From: Hymenobacter sp. PAMC 26628
GTDB taxonomy: Bacteria > Bacteroidota > Bacteroidia > Cytophagales > Hymenobacteraceae
NCBI RefSeq assembly: GCF_001562275.1
Contig: NZ_CP014304.1
Coordinates: 3,968,001 to 4,032,000, forward strand
Length of the DNA: 64,000 nucleotides
Direction: 5' to 3'
Part shown: piece after piece, positions 25,183 through 34,951 of the stretch
Position numbering within the stretch: position 1 is the first letter of the stretch
How the letters are laid out: every line of letters begins with the position of its first letter
Position numbers and translations under genes: made by a program
Notes under the pieces: generated by a model
Seen by the model: the letters and a program-made list of their open reading frames with translations, nothing else
Told to the model about the DNA's origin: nothing
Database searches by the model: none

Positions 25183-26667
25183 ATGGCTGATCCCGCCGCC
25201 CTCGCTAACAAGATTGCCTTCGAGGCCCTCACCTACGACGACGTACTGCTGCTGCCAGCGTACTCCGAGGTACTGCCCCGCGACTGCGACCCCGGCACCC
25301 AGCTCACCGCCCGCATCCGCCTCCAGATTCCGCTGATTTCGGCGGCGATGGATACCGTGACGGAGGCCGACATGGCCATCGCCCTGGCTCAGGAAGGCGG
25401 CCTTGGCATCATCCACAAAAACATGAGCATCGGCAAGCAGGCCGAGCAGGTGCGGCGCGTCAAGCGCAGCGAGTCGGCCCTGATCCAGGACCCGTTCACA
25501 CTGCTGCCCACCGCCACCCTCGCCGACGCCCGCCACCTGATGCGCCACCACAGCATCGGCGGCATCCCGGTGATTGACGGCCAGCGCCGCCTCCAGGGCA
25601 TCCTCACCAGCCGCGACCTGCGCTTCGAGCGCGACCTGACCTTGCCCGTGACCACCGTGATGGTGCCGCTGAGCCGCCTCGTGACGGCCCCCGCCGGCAT
25701 CGACCAGGCCGCAGCTGAGGAGCTGCTCCAAGACAGCAAAGTGGACAAGCTGCCCCTCGTGGACAAAGACGGCCGCCTCGCCGGCCTGATGACTTATAAG
25801 GACATCCGCAAGCGCCGTCGTTCGCCCCAGGCCAGCAAAGACGGCCAGGGCCGCCTGCGCGTGGGCGCCGCCGTGGGCGTGACGCCCGACCTGCTCCAGC
25901 GCGTGGCCGCCTTGGTAGAAGCCGGCGTGGACTTGGTGAGCCTCGACACGGCCCACGGCCACTCGAAAGGTGTAATCGACGCCGTGCGCCAAATCAAAAC
26001 CGCTTACCCCGACCTCGACGTGATGGCCGGCAACGTGGCCACCGCCGCCGGGGCCCGCGCCCTGGCCGACGCCGGCGCCGACTGCGTGAAAGTGGGCGTG
26101 GGCCCCGGCTCCATCTGCACCACCCGCATCATCGCCGGCATCGGCGTGCCCCAGCTCTCGGCGGTGCTCGAAGCGGCCCGCGGCCTGGAAGGCACCGGCA
26201 TTCCGCTGGTAGCCGACGGCGGCATCAAGTTTTCGGGCGACATCGTGAAGGCCCTGGCCGGGGGCGCCGCCGCCGTAATGGTGGGCTCGCTGCTGGCCGG
26301 CACCGAAGAATCGCCCGGGCAGCTTATCATATACGAAGGCCGCAAATACAAAAACTACCGCGGCATGGGCTCGGTGGAAGCCATGGAGGACGGCAGCAAG
26401 GACCGCTACTTCCAGAGTGCCGAGGACGACGTGAAGAAGCTCGTGCCCGAAGGTATCGTGGGCCGCGTGCCCTTTAAAGGTGCTGTGAGCGAGATTATCT
26501 ACCAGCTCGCCGGCGGCCTGCGCGCCGGCATGGGCTACGTGGGGGCCCCCGACCTGCCCACCCTGCAAGCGGCCCAGTTTGTGCGCATCACCGGGGCCGG
26601 CCTGCGCGAGAGCCACCCCCACGACGTGCAAATTACCCGCGAGGCGCCCAACTACAGCAGCCGCTAG
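25183..26667 (+). CDS. guaB: Inosine-5'-monophosphate dehydrogenase
   Basis: 494 residues from ATG 25183. IMPDH oxidises IMP to XMP with NAD, the committed step of GMP synthesis. The barrel opens with ALTYDDVLLLPAYSEVLP. Two CBS domains occupy about 95-205 (HHSIGGIPVIDGQRRLQGILTSRDL; VDKLPLVDKDGRLAGLMTYKDI). The catalytic loop GPGSICTTR carries the nucleophile Cys312. VADGGIKFSGD and the flap YRGMGSVEAM follow. Full length, cytoplasmic tetramer. It has its own promoter and a terminator in front, so it is probably transcribed alone. Confidence 0.97.
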   Translation: MADPAALANKIAFEALTYDDVLLLPAYSEVLPRDCDPGTQLTARIRLQIPLISAAMDTVTEADMAIALAQEGGLGIIHKNMSIGKQAEQVRRVKRSESALIQDPFTLLPTATLADARHLMRHHSIGGIPVIDGQRRLQGILTSRDLRFERDLTLPVTTVMVPLSRLVTAPAGIDQAAAEELLQDSKVDKLPLVDKDGRLAGLMTYKDIRKRRRSPQASKDGQGRLRVGAAVGVTPDLLQRVAALVEAGVDLVSLDTAHGHSKGVIDAVRQIKTAYPDLDVMAGNVATAAGARALADAGADCVKVGVGPGSICTTRIIAGIGVPQLSAVLEAARGLEGTGIPLVADGGIKFSGDIVKALAGGAAAVMVGSLLAGTEESPGQLIIYEGRKYKNYRGMGSVEAMEDGSKDRYFQSAEDDVKKLVPEGIVGRVPFKGAVSEIIYQLAGGLRAGMGYVGAPDLPTLQAAQFVRITGAGLRESHPHDVQITREAPNYSSR

Positions 26668-26766
26668 GGCCCCGGCAGGCGGACGGGTGCGGGCGTTTCG
26701 GCGGTGCGCCCCCGGCATGGTATCTTGCGCCTCGGCTGCGCTGCCTGGCTTATAGTGCCCGGTCCT

Positions 26767-26774
26767 TAAGTTTG
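26767..26774 (+). promoter_or_regulatory. -7 promoter box of the partner-switching operon
   Basis: TAAGTTTG lies 23 bp before the GTG start of the SpoIIE-phosphatase gene and supports that non-ATG start. Confidence 0.5.
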
Positions 26775-26797
26775 CGTCGCTACCCTTTACTTCGTCT

Positions 26798-28273
26798 GTG
26801 CGCCACCCGCTGTTCTTCATAGGTTTCTTATTTGCGCTGGCCAGCGGCGGCATAGCCGCAGCCAGCCTGCTGGGGGTGCCTGGGGCCGCTATGTTGCCGG
26901 GGCCCGCTGGCCTGCTGTTGCTGGCCAGCGACTTGGGCATACTGCTTGTGTTGGCGAGGTTGTTTTTTCGGCCGGCGGCCGCTTTGCCGCGCCGCGTCGA
27001 AATCCAGAGCTTGCAGCGCTTGGTGCAAATCGTGCAGCACGGCCAAACGCCGACCGAGGTGTACCACATCCTGCTCGAATCAGCGGTGCAAACTGTTCAA
27101 GCCGACGCCGCCTGGCTCGACCTGAGTCCCGACTACGACAACAACCGTTCCGAAGCAATTGCGCAGTACTACCACCTCGCCCCGGCCCAGGCCGATGCCC
27201 TGCGGGCAGGACTCCGCGTACTGGGCCCCGGTAGCGAAGAACCCGTCATCAACGACTTGCGGCTGCACCCTGGCTTTGCGGGCACGGCCCCCGACTTTCG
27301 CTCCCTGGTACGGCTGCCCCTGCACGGGCGGCTCCTCGAATACGGTACGCTGTATTTGCTAAAAGCGGAGCCTAAGAAGTTTGACAGCGAGGACCTTAGT
27401 GTGCTTCAAACTTTCGCCAGCCAAGCGGTGCTCAGCATCGAAAACCTAGCGCTGGCCACCATCGCCCTGCACAACCAGCGCACCCAGGAAGAGCTAAAGA
27501 TTGCCTCCGAGGTGCAGGATAGCTTGATTCCAAAGAAGTTGCCGACCGACGACTGGTTTGAAATCAGCACCCATTCGCTGGCGGCGAAGGAAGTAGGCGG
27601 CGATTTTTACGATTTTCTGCTATTGCCGGGCCGGCGGCTGGCCGTACTCATCGGCGACGTAAGCGGCAAGGGCATTACGGCCGCCTTCCACATGGCCCAG
27701 ATGAAGGGCATTTTCCACGCCCTTATGCAGGGCAACCCGCTGGCCAAGAACGAGCGCGACCGGTTTCCGGTGCCCAGCCGCTTCATGACGCAGGCCAACG
27801 CCGCCCTGGCTCACTGCCTCGAACGCTCGTCGTTCATTACCTCGTCGCTCTACATCATTGATTACGAACAGGGGGGCTTTATGTTTGCCCGCGCTGGCCA
27901 TTGCCACACGCTGTACTACCACGCTCTGCGCGAGGAAGTATTCTACTTCCAGTCTACGGGCTTGGGGCTGGGCATTATCCGCAACGACAGCTACGAGAAG
28001 CACATCAATAACCAGTTTTACGACTACGGGCCCGGCGACGTGATGGTGATTTACACCGATGGCATTGTGGAAGCCCGTGGCACCGGCCAGGAAGAATACG
28101 GCGAGGACCGCCTCAAGCAGCGCCTCGAAGAGTGCTACTACCAGGATGCCGATGCCATCAAGTGGTTTATCTTGAACGACTTGAACGGCTTTACTACCGG
28201 CCAGCCCATCCACGACGATCAAACGCTCCTAGTGGTTAAATTCAAAGCTGTCCAACCTGAACCGGTGGCCTAA
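26798..28273 (+). CDS. Membrane-anchored GAF-SpoIIE (RsbU-like) phosphatase
   Basis: 491 residues from a GTG. Two hydrophobic helices occupy about 5-30 and 36-58. A GAF-like sensor follows (about 80-215, FASQAVLSIENLALA at its end). A short coiled linker (RTQEELKIASEVQDSLIPKKLP) leads into a PP2C/SpoIIE domain with metal-binding motifs EVGGDFYDF, LIGDVSGKGITAAF, RAGHCHTLYY and VIYTDGIVEARG. This is the layout of RsbU-type phosphatases that dephosphorylate a STAS antagonist to free it. The next two genes encode exactly such an antagonist and kinase, so the three form a partner-switching module. No sigma factor is nearby. Confidence 0.92.
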   Translation: MRHPLFFIGFLFALASGGIAAASLLGVPGAAMLPGPAGLLLLASDLGILLVLARLFFRPAAALPRRVEIQSLQRLVQIVQHGQTPTEVYHILLESAVQTVQADAAWLDLSPDYDNNRSEAIAQYYHLAPAQADALRAGLRVLGPGSEEPVINDLRLHPGFAGTAPDFRSLVRLPLHGRLLEYGTLYLLKAEPKKFDSEDLSVLQTFASQAVLSIENLALATIALHNQRTQEELKIASEVQDSLIPKKLPTDDWFEISTHSLAAKEVGGDFYDFLLLPGRRLAVLIGDVSGKGITAAFHMAQMKGIFHALMQGNPLAKNERDRFPVPSRFMTQANAALAHCLERSSFITSSLYIIDYEQGGFMFARAGHCHTLYYHALREEVFYFQSTGLGLGIIRNDSYEKHINNQFYDYGPGDVMVIYTDGIVEARGTGQEEYGEDRLKQRLEECYYQDADAIKWFILNDLNGFTTGQPIHDDQTLLVVKFKAVQPEPVA

Positions 28274-28288
28274 CGTATCGGCCTCATC

Positions 28289-28618
28289 ATGAAAGTAACC
28301 GCCCAACCCTCCGCCGATTCCCTGCTGCTCCTCCTCGATGGCGAACTGGACGCCAGCTCGGCCGTGCTGCTCGACACTGAATTCAACAAGCCCGACTTGC
28401 TCGATTACCGCAAAGTCCTCATCGACTGCGCCAAGCTCAGCTACATTTCGTCGGCTGGCCTAGGTGTCTTCATTTCCCATTTGCAGCGCCTGCAAGACAA
28501 TAATGTAAAGCTGGTGTTCTTTAACATGCAAGAGAAAGTGTTCAACGTTTTCGAAATCCTTGGCCTCGACTCGCTGATGACTATTGTGCCTACCCAAGCT
28601 GAGGCCGTGGCCGCGTAG
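28289..28618 (+). CDS. STAS-domain anti-sigma factor antagonist (RsbV/SpoIIAA-like)
   Basis: 109 residues, a single STAS domain. Ser55 in YISSAGLGV aligns with the phosphorylated serine of SpoIIAA. It is phosphorylated by the RsbW-like kinase and dephosphorylated by the SpoIIE phosphatase, and only the unphosphorylated form should bind its partner. The gene starts 15 bp after the phosphatase stop, so it is co-transcribed. A strong hairpin follows its stop, before the kinase gene. Confidence 0.92.
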   Translation: MKVTAQPSADSLLLLLDGELDASSAVLLDTEFNKPDLLDYRKVLIDCAKLSYISSAGLGVFISHLQRLQDNNVKLVFFNMQEKVFNVFEILGLDSLMTIVPTQAEAVAA

Positions 28619-28621
28619 TGG

Positions 28622-28662
28622 AGCTTTGGTTTGGGGCCCCAGTGGCGCCCCAAACCAAAGCT
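28622..28662 (+). promoter_or_regulatory. Intercistronic hairpin between antagonist and kinase genes
   Basis: AGCTTTGGTTTGGGGC (28622-28637) and its exact complement (28647-28662) flank a 9-nt loop. No U-run follows, so it is more likely to stabilise or attenuate than to terminate. It begins 4 bp after the STAS stop. Confidence 0.65.
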
Positions 28663-28713
28663 GTTCCGGGCAACGTTAATGACACGCTACCAATAGCAAT
28701 TAGAAAATTTCTG

Positions 28714-29127
28714 ATGAAGGACGTGCTCCGCATTGAATGCTCGCGCCGCAACCTGCAACAGGTGCGCGACTTCGTACGGGGTTTTCTCAGCCGCCGCTCG
28801 GTACCCGAACTGTTGATAAACCAAGTGGTGCTGGCCGTAGACGAGGTGGTGGCCAACTTCATTATTCACGCCAACAGCGAAGACGAGCAGCAGTTCATCG
28901 ACCTGGAACTGGTGGTGGACGGGCGCGTGCTGAGCGTAGAAATTGCTGACAACGGCGACACCATTTTTCTGCCGCACCCCCACACGGCCCCCGATCTGCC
29001 CGAATACATTCGGCAGGGCCGCAAGGGCGGCATGGGCATGGCCCTGGTGAACCGGCTGATGGACCGGGTAGAGTTTTTCACCCGCGACCACCACACCGTT
29101 TGCCACCTCAGCAAGGAGCTGGTGTGA
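28714..29127 (+). CDS. RsbW/SpoIIAB-like serine kinase, anti-sigma type
   Basis: 137 residues from ATG 28714; an in-frame upstream start would place the hairpin inside the coding region and is unlikely. GHKL ATPase motifs: N-box AVDEVVANFIIHA (Glu44, Asn48), G1 EIADNGDTIF and G2 GGMGMALVNRLMD. It should phosphorylate the adjacent STAS protein and bind an output partner, classically a sigma factor, which is not encoded nearby. Expression relative to the antagonist may be tuned by the intercistronic hairpin. Confidence 0.9.
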   Translation: MKDVLRIECSRRNLQQVRDFVRGFLSRRSVPELLINQVVLAVDEVVANFIIHANSEDEQQFIDLELVVDGRVLSVEIADNGDTIFLPHPHTAPDLPEYIRQGRKGGMGMALVNRLMDRVEFFTRDHHTVCHLSKELV

Positions 29128-29251
29128 GGGCCCCGGGCCCCGGCGCGGGCCCTTCATCGGTTGGAAATTAGTTAATTTCGCCATTGTTCGGGTTAGGCCC
29201 AGCCGGCGTTGGGCTAGCAACCGGGCCAGGCGAGCTTCTTTTTTCTCTTCC

Positions 29252-31603
29252 ATGCACATACGTTTTTTGCACGTCGGCGCGGCCGCCGTGCTGTTTTTGG
29301 CGGGCTGCCAGGCCACCAAGCCTCAGGCCACCGGGCCTTCGCAACCTACGGCCACCGGGCCAGCCGTTGAAACCCTGGGGCCCGTAGCGGTGCCAACCAG
29401 CGAGTTTGCCTACGTGTACCGCAAAAACAACGGCACGGCCGCCGACTACAGCACCCGCGCCAGCGTGGCCGAATACTTGGATTTGTACACCAACTTCCGC
29501 CTGAAGGTGCTGGAAGCCGAGCGCCGCGGCCTCGACACCACGCAGGCCTTCAAGCGCGAGCTGGAGGGCTACCGCCAGCAGCTGGCCCAGCCCTACCTCA
29601 CGGAAAAAAGCGTGACCGACCAGTTGGTGCGCGAGGCCTACGACCGCCTGGGCCAGGAAGTGAGCGCCGCCCACATCCTCATCCGGGTGGCGCCCGACGC
29701 GGCCCCCGCCGATACCCTGGCCGCGTACCAGAAAGCCATGGCCCTGCGCCAGCAAGTGGTAGGCGGTGCCGACTTTGGGGCCCTGGCCCGGCAGCAGAGC
29801 GAGGACCCTTCGGCCAAAGAAAACGGCGGCAGCCTGGGCTACTTCACCGCTATGCAGATGGTGTACCCGTTTGAAACGGCCGCCTACAAAACGCCCGTGG
29901 GGCAGGTGTCGCCGCCCATTCGCACGCGCTTCGGCTACCACCTCATCAAGGTGAACGACCGGCGGGCGGCGCAGGGCGAAATCAAGGTGGCTCACCTGAT
30001 GGTGCGCGTGAACACCCACGCCCCGGCCGCCGACTCGCTCACGGCCAAGAAAAAAATCGATGAGCTGTACGCCCGCCTGCGCAAGGGCGAGGGCTGGGAC
30101 AAGCTGGTGGCCCAGTTTTCGGAAGACGCGGGCTCGGCCGCCAATGGCGGCGAGTTGCCACCCTTCGGCACCGGCCGCATGATTCCGTCGTTCGAGGCCA
30201 CCGCCTTCCGGCTGCAAAAGCCCGGCGACATTGCCCCGCCCGTGCAGACGCCCTACGGCTGGCACATCATCAAGCTGCTGGAGCGGCAGCCGGTGCCGGC
30301 GTTTGCCACGATGGAAACGACGCTGAAAAATAAGGTGGCCAAAGATTCGCGCTCCGAGTTGAACCGGGCCGCGTTCCTCAAGCGCATCCGGCAGGAAGAC
30401 CAGTTCCTGGAAATTCCGGCCGCCAAGACCCAGGCTTTGGCCCGGGCCGATACGTCGCTGATAGCCGGCCGCTTCAAGTACACCGCGCTGGCTACGCCGG
30501 CCGATGCGAAGCGTAAGAAAGCCAGCGGCGCCGATAACTTGGTGCTGTTCACCATCAAGCAGCAGCCTTACTACGTGCGGGACTTCCTGCAATACGTGGC
30601 CCAGAACCAGCGCCCGCGCCCGGGGGCCCAGCCAGCTCTCGTGATGGAGCAGCTCTACGACCAGTACGTGGACCAGCGCCTGACCGATTTCGAGAAAAAC
30701 TCGCTCGACACTAAGTACGAGGACTACCGGATGCTGGCCAAGGAGTACCGCGACGGCATCCTACTATTCCAGCTGATGGACGAGAAGGTATGGAGCAAGG
30801 CCATCGAAGACTCGGTGGGCCTAAAAAAGTTCTTCGCCGCCAACCAGGAAAAGTACCAGTGGGGCCCCCGGGCCCAAGCCACCGTGGTTAGCGCCGCCAC
30901 GCCAGCCCTGCGCAAGGAGGCCATGCAGTACTTCATGAAAACGGCCACTGCCTCGGCTGCTACGGAAGTTCGGATGCCCACCACCCAGGGCGTACCGGCC
31001 AGCGTGGGTTTCCTGCCCCGCACGGCTACCCTGCGGCCGGCCAGCACCACGGCCCTGGAAACCCTGGCCAAACAAATGGCGGCCGATACTTCGTTGAAGA
31101 TATTTACCAATAGCCCCAAAACGACCGGGGCCTTGGCGCAGCAGCGCACTGCACGCATCCAGGCGTACTTAGCGGGCAAAAGCATCAGCGCCGACCGCCT
31201 TATGCTGATGAGCGGCGGCAAGCGGCCAAAATCAGCATCGGCCGACGCGCTTTACTTGAGCGGCGCTACTTCCAACCCCGTTGCCATCGAGCAGCATTTC
31301 AACACCAAGAACCCGCTGGCGGTGCAAATCCAGCAGAAGGCGTTCCAGAAGGGCGACAGCAAGGCGGCCGACCAGTTTCTGACCAGCGCGCCTGGTACCT
31401 ACACCACCCAACTCGACGGCCGCTACTACGCCGTCATCGTGGCCAGGCAGCTGCCCGCGGGCCCCAAGGCGCTGTCCGACGCCCGGGGCCAGGCCACCAG
31501 CGACTACCAGAATTTCCTGGAAAAAGAATGGATTGCCCAGCTCCGCCAGCAGTACCCGGTGCAAGTGAACCAGGCCGAGGTAGACAAGCTCATTACTAAA
31601 TAA
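29252..31603 (+). CDS. Lipoprotein peptidyl-prolyl isomerase with two PpiC domains
   Basis: 783 residues. The lipobox FLAGC gives lipidated Cys19. Two parvulin domains are visible: one around 145-235 (SAAHILIRVA … GGSLGYFTAMQMVYPFE … RTRFGYHLIKV) and one around 245-345 (KVAHLMVRVN … GGELPPFGTGRMIPSFE … TPYGWHIIKLLE). The remaining 430 residues are chaperone-like and contain an OmpA-reminiscent segment (LETLAKQMAADTSLKIFTNS). It likely assists outer-membrane protein folding. It is followed by a terminator and then by the SurA-like gene, a foldase pair typical of Bacteroidota. Confidence 0.88.
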   Translation: MHIRFLHVGAAAVLFLAGCQATKPQATGPSQPTATGPAVETLGPVAVPTSEFAYVYRKNNGTAADYSTRASVAEYLDLYTNFRLKVLEAERRGLDTTQAFKRELEGYRQQLAQPYLTEKSVTDQLVREAYDRLGQEVSAAHILIRVAPDAAPADTLAAYQKAMALRQQVVGGADFGALARQQSEDPSAKENGGSLGYFTAMQMVYPFETAAYKTPVGQVSPPIRTRFGYHLIKVNDRRAAQGEIKVAHLMVRVNTHAPAADSLTAKKKIDELYARLRKGEGWDKLVAQFSEDAGSAANGGELPPFGTGRMIPSFEATAFRLQKPGDIAPPVQTPYGWHIIKLLERQPVPAFATMETTLKNKVAKDSRSELNRAAFLKRIRQEDQFLEIPAAKTQALARADTSLIAGRFKYTALATPADAKRKKASGADNLVLFTIKQQPYYVRDFLQYVAQNQRPRPGAQPALVMEQLYDQYVDQRLTDFEKNSLDTKYEDYRMLAKEYRDGILLFQLMDEKVWSKAIEDSVGLKKFFAANQEKYQWGPRAQATVVSAATPALRKEAMQYFMKTATASAATEVRMPTTQGVPASVGFLPRTATLRPASTTALETLAKQMAADTSLKIFTNSPKTTGALAQQRTARIQAYLAGKSISADRLMLMSGGKRPKSASADALYLSGATSNPVAIEQHFNTKNPLAVQIQQKAFQKGDSKAADQFLTSAPGTYTTQLDGRYYAVIVARQLPAGPKALSDARGQATSDYQNFLEKEWIAQLRQQYPVQVNQAEVDKLITK

Positions 31604-31647
31604 CTAGTTGGCAATCAACTCTTTTAAGTAAAAAATAATTGTTTTCT

Positions 31648-31677
31648 AAAAGCCCCGGCCCGCTGGCCGGGGCTTTT
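31648..31677 (+). terminator. Intrinsic terminator between the two foldase genes
   Basis: AAAAGCCCCGGCC-CGCT-GGCCGGGGCTTTT, 13-bp perfect arms including A/T flanks, 44 bp after the stop of the PpiC lipoprotein. Confidence 0.9.
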
Positions 31678-31849
31678 GGCTGCTCGGCGGGTTGCAACCA
31701 ACCTGGGGCCCCGGGGCTCCTTTTGTTGCCGCGGGCCGTTTTGTGGTGAAATTTACGGGCCGCTTTGAGCGTTGCGCGGGCGTGGCAACGCGGGCGGCGG
31801 TAACTTTACGGCCCGGTTCCAACCGTTATCCTGAAATAGTTAAGTGATT

Positions 31850-33238
31850 ATGCACAATCCATTGAATCGGCTGGTGGCCGCGGCGCTGTGCGCCCTGGCG
31901 TTGGTGCTGGGCGGGGCCCCAGCGGCGCAGGCCCAGCTGGGCGTGAGCCGGCCCAAAGGCCAGGACCTGATCGACGGCATCATCGTGAAAGTAGACAACC
32001 AGATTGTGCTGCGCTCCGACGTCGAAAACATTTACGCCCAGGAAACGGCCCGCGCCGAAGGCAAAGCCCTGCCGCCCGACCTGCGCTGCAAAATTTTGCA
32101 GAGCTTGGTGCTGAACAAACTGATGCTGGCCCGCGCCGACGTGGACTCCGTAACCGTGACCGACGCCGCCGTAGATGGCGAGCTGAGCCGCCGCATGGCC
32201 TACTTCGTGCAGCAGGTGGGCTCGGAAAAAAAGCTGGAGGAGCTGTACAATAAGTCGGTGAAGTCGCTGAAAGACGACCTGCGGCCCCAGGTGAAGGAGC
32301 AGCTAGTGCAGCAGAAAATGCAGGAAACCATCACCGGCAAGCTCGCCGTGACGCCCCGCGAGGTGAACCAGTACTTCACCCGCATCCCCAAAGACAGCCT
32401 GCCCTATTACTCGACCGAAGTGGAAGTGGGCCAGATTGTAGTGCCCGCCCAGGTGAACGACGCCGCCAAGCAGGCCGCCGTGGCCAAACTGAACGACTTG
32501 CGGGCCCAGGTGCTGGCCGGCGCCAGCTTCGAGGAACTGGCCAAAAAGTATTCGGAAGACCCGGGCTCGGCGGCGCAGGGGGGCCTGCTGGGCTTCTTTA
32601 AGCGCGGCGAATTGGTGCCCGAGTACGAGGCCGCTTCGCGCAAGCTGGAACCGGGGCAAATGTCGCCGGTGGTGCAGTCGCAGTTCGGTTTTCACCTCAT
32701 CCAATTCATTGAGCGCAAGGGCGACAGCTACTCCACGCGCCACATCTTGCTGAAGCCCGCGACGGGTGCCTCCGACGCCAGCGCCTCGGCCAAGAAGCTA
32801 GCCCGCCTACGCACCCAGATTCTGTCGGACAGCATCAGCTTCGCCAAAGCAGCCAAGGACAACTCCAGCGACAAGGCCTCTAGCTCGAACGGCGGCTTAT
32901 TGGCCAACCGCCAGGACGGCGGCTCGCGCCTGCCTCTCGACAAGCTCGACCCGGCCATCTTCTTCACCATCGACACCATGAAGGTGGGCCACATCACCCC
33001 GCCCCTGCCCTACCGCACCGACGACGGCAAGGACGCCATGCGCATCCTGTATCTGAAATCGAACACGGCACCGCACCAGGCCAACCTCGACGACGACTAC
33101 CAAAAGATTGCCGCTGCCGCGCTCAACGAGAAGAAAAGCAAGGCCCTGGACCTGTGGTTCGTGAAAAACCGCGGCACCGTTTACCTCGAAGTGGTGCCCG
33201 AGTACGCGCAGTGCAAAGTGCTCGACGTAGAATTATAA
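31850..33238 (+). CDS. SurA-like periplasmic peptidyl-prolyl isomerase
   Basis: 462 residues from ATG 31850. The signal peptide ends near PAAQAQ. A SurA N-terminal chaperone region (DGIIVKVDNQIVLRSDVE … ILQSLVLNKLMLARA) is followed by two parvulin domains: EVEVGQIVVPAQ … GGLLGFFKRGELVPEYE … QSQFGFHLIQFIE, then YSTRHILLKP … GGLLANRQDGG. It escorts outer-membrane proteins through the periplasm. The gene name surA is not used because Bacteroidota carry several such paralogues. The upstream box TAACTTTA (31801) is close to the -7 consensus. Confidence 0.9.
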   Translation: MHNPLNRLVAAALCALALVLGGAPAAQAQLGVSRPKGQDLIDGIIVKVDNQIVLRSDVENIYAQETARAEGKALPPDLRCKILQSLVLNKLMLARADVDSVTVTDAAVDGELSRRMAYFVQQVGSEKKLEELYNKSVKSLKDDLRPQVKEQLVQQKMQETITGKLAVTPREVNQYFTRIPKDSLPYYSTEVEVGQIVVPAQVNDAAKQAAVAKLNDLRAQVLAGASFEELAKKYSEDPGSAAQGGLLGFFKRGELVPEYEAASRKLEPGQMSPVVQSQFGFHLIQFIERKGDSYSTRHILLKPATGASDASASAKKLARLRTQILSDSISFAKAAKDNSSDKASSSNGGLLANRQDGGSRLPLDKLDPAIFFTIDTMKVGHITPPLPYRTDDGKDAMRILYLKSNTAPHQANLDDDYQKIAAAALNEKKSKALDLWFVKNRGTVYLEVVPEYAQCKVLDVEL

Positions 33239-33248
33239 CGTTTTTTTT

Positions 33249-33378
33249 AGTTGTCAGTTTTTGGTTGTCAGTTGCCAGGTTCTCTAGCAAGTTTACCTCG
33301 TACTGAAAAACCAGCAAATGAATGAGGGCAATGTTAGGACGTATTACCTAACAACTGACAACCAACAACTAACAACTT
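33249..33378. repeat. AACAACTGACAACC-family inverted repeat abutting the moxR start
   Basis: The left side reads AGTTGTCAGTTTTTGGTTG and TCAGTTGCCAGG; the right side reads CCTAACAACTGACAACC and AACAACTAACAACTT. These are imperfect complements. The right arm ends 2 bp before the MoxR ATG, so it must form most of its leader. The same word family is found in frame inside hrpB at 16141-16231. Confidence 0.75.
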
Positions 33379-33380
33379 AG

Positions 33381-34337
<957 letters not shown>

Positions 34338-34342
34338 TTCGC

Positions 34343-34427
34343 CATGCAGAACGCAGTGAAGCATCTCTTCCGCGGTAGTAAATATTGATTACTTACGCAG
34401 TAGAGATGCTTCACTGCGTTCTGCATG
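34343..34427. repeat. GAAGCATCTC-family palindrome with 26-bp perfect arms
   Basis: Left arm 34343-34368 (CATGCAGAACGCAGTG, AAGCATCTCT) and right arm 34402-34427 are exact complements with a 33-nt loop. It starts 5 bp after the MoxR stop. The core GAAGCATCTCT(T)CCGC is shared with 9669-9779 and 13712-13820, but the outer arm sequence differs, so the arms have changed together. Confidence 0.88.
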
Positions 34428-34450
34428 ACGTTCTTTTTCCCCGCTAGAAC

Positions 34451-34870
34451 ATGGAAGCCCAAGCCAACTACCAGCAATTTGAGCGCAACGTGCGCATTAT
34501 CCTCGACGCCCTGGCCGCCGGGCTCGACTTGCGCGCCACGGCCCTCGAAACCAGCCTGCCCATCGAGGTGTACGTGCTGTGCGAGGTGCTGAACCAGGGC
34601 GCCGGTGAGCAGTTCCGCCTCACCACCGAGGGCGTGGCCCGGCTGGGCGAGTTCGAGCAGCAGTTTATGCAGCACGAGGGCCCCGCGCTGGCCGCCGTCC
34701 GGCACATCCTGGCCGATAAGCGGGCCCTTATGGCCACCCCCGAAGGCCGCGTGCTGACCAAGGAAATGCTCATCCGCCGCCTCGAATTCTTCAACGAAGC
34801 CGCCCGCCAGGTGAACGTGATGCGCACCCAGCACATGCTGGGCAGCCCCCGGCAATACGCTGGGCAATAG
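34451..34870 (+). CDS. Conserved-looking small protein, function unknown
   Basis: 139 residues, no signal peptide or membrane segment, predicted mostly helical (EANYQQFERNVRIILDALAAGLDLRATALETSLP; LTKEMLIRRLEFFNEAARQVNVMRTQHML). No family recognised. Coding is supported by base composition matching its neighbours and by its position between a repeat and a strong terminator. It might be co-transcribed with moxR across the palindrome; a functional link is speculative. Confidence 0.6.
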   Translation: MEAQANYQQFERNVRIILDALAAGLDLRATALETSLPIEVYVLCEVLNQGAGEQFRLTTEGVARLGEFEQQFMQHEGPALAAVRHILADKRALMATPEGRVLTKEMLIRRLEFFNEAARQVNVMRTQHMLGSPRQYAGQ

Positions 34871-34881
34871 GTTCAGGGGCC

Positions 34882-34942
34882 CTAAAAAGCAATAAGGCTG
34901 GCCCAGCGGATAATCCACCGGGCCAGCCTTATTGCTTTTTAG
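34882..34942. terminator. Long bidirectional terminator, 23-bp perfect arms
   Basis: CTAAAAAGCAATAAGGCTGG… (34882-34904) pairs perfectly with 34920-34942, with a 15-nt loop. A5 and T5 runs sit in the arms. It lies between a plus gene ending at 34870 and a minus gene ending at 34952. Confidence 0.93.
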
Positions 34943-34951
34943 TCTAATACC

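Noticed and set aside
25078..27069. 663-codon minus-strand open frame opposite guaB
   Set aside because: guaB on the plus strand has all catalytic motifs; the antisense product is low-complexity Ala/Gly/His sequence.
28618..28713. Upstream start for the RsbW-like kinase at 28618
   Set aside because: It would encode the intercistronic hairpin and a 32-residue extension without homology; ATG 28714 starts the GHKL fold directly.
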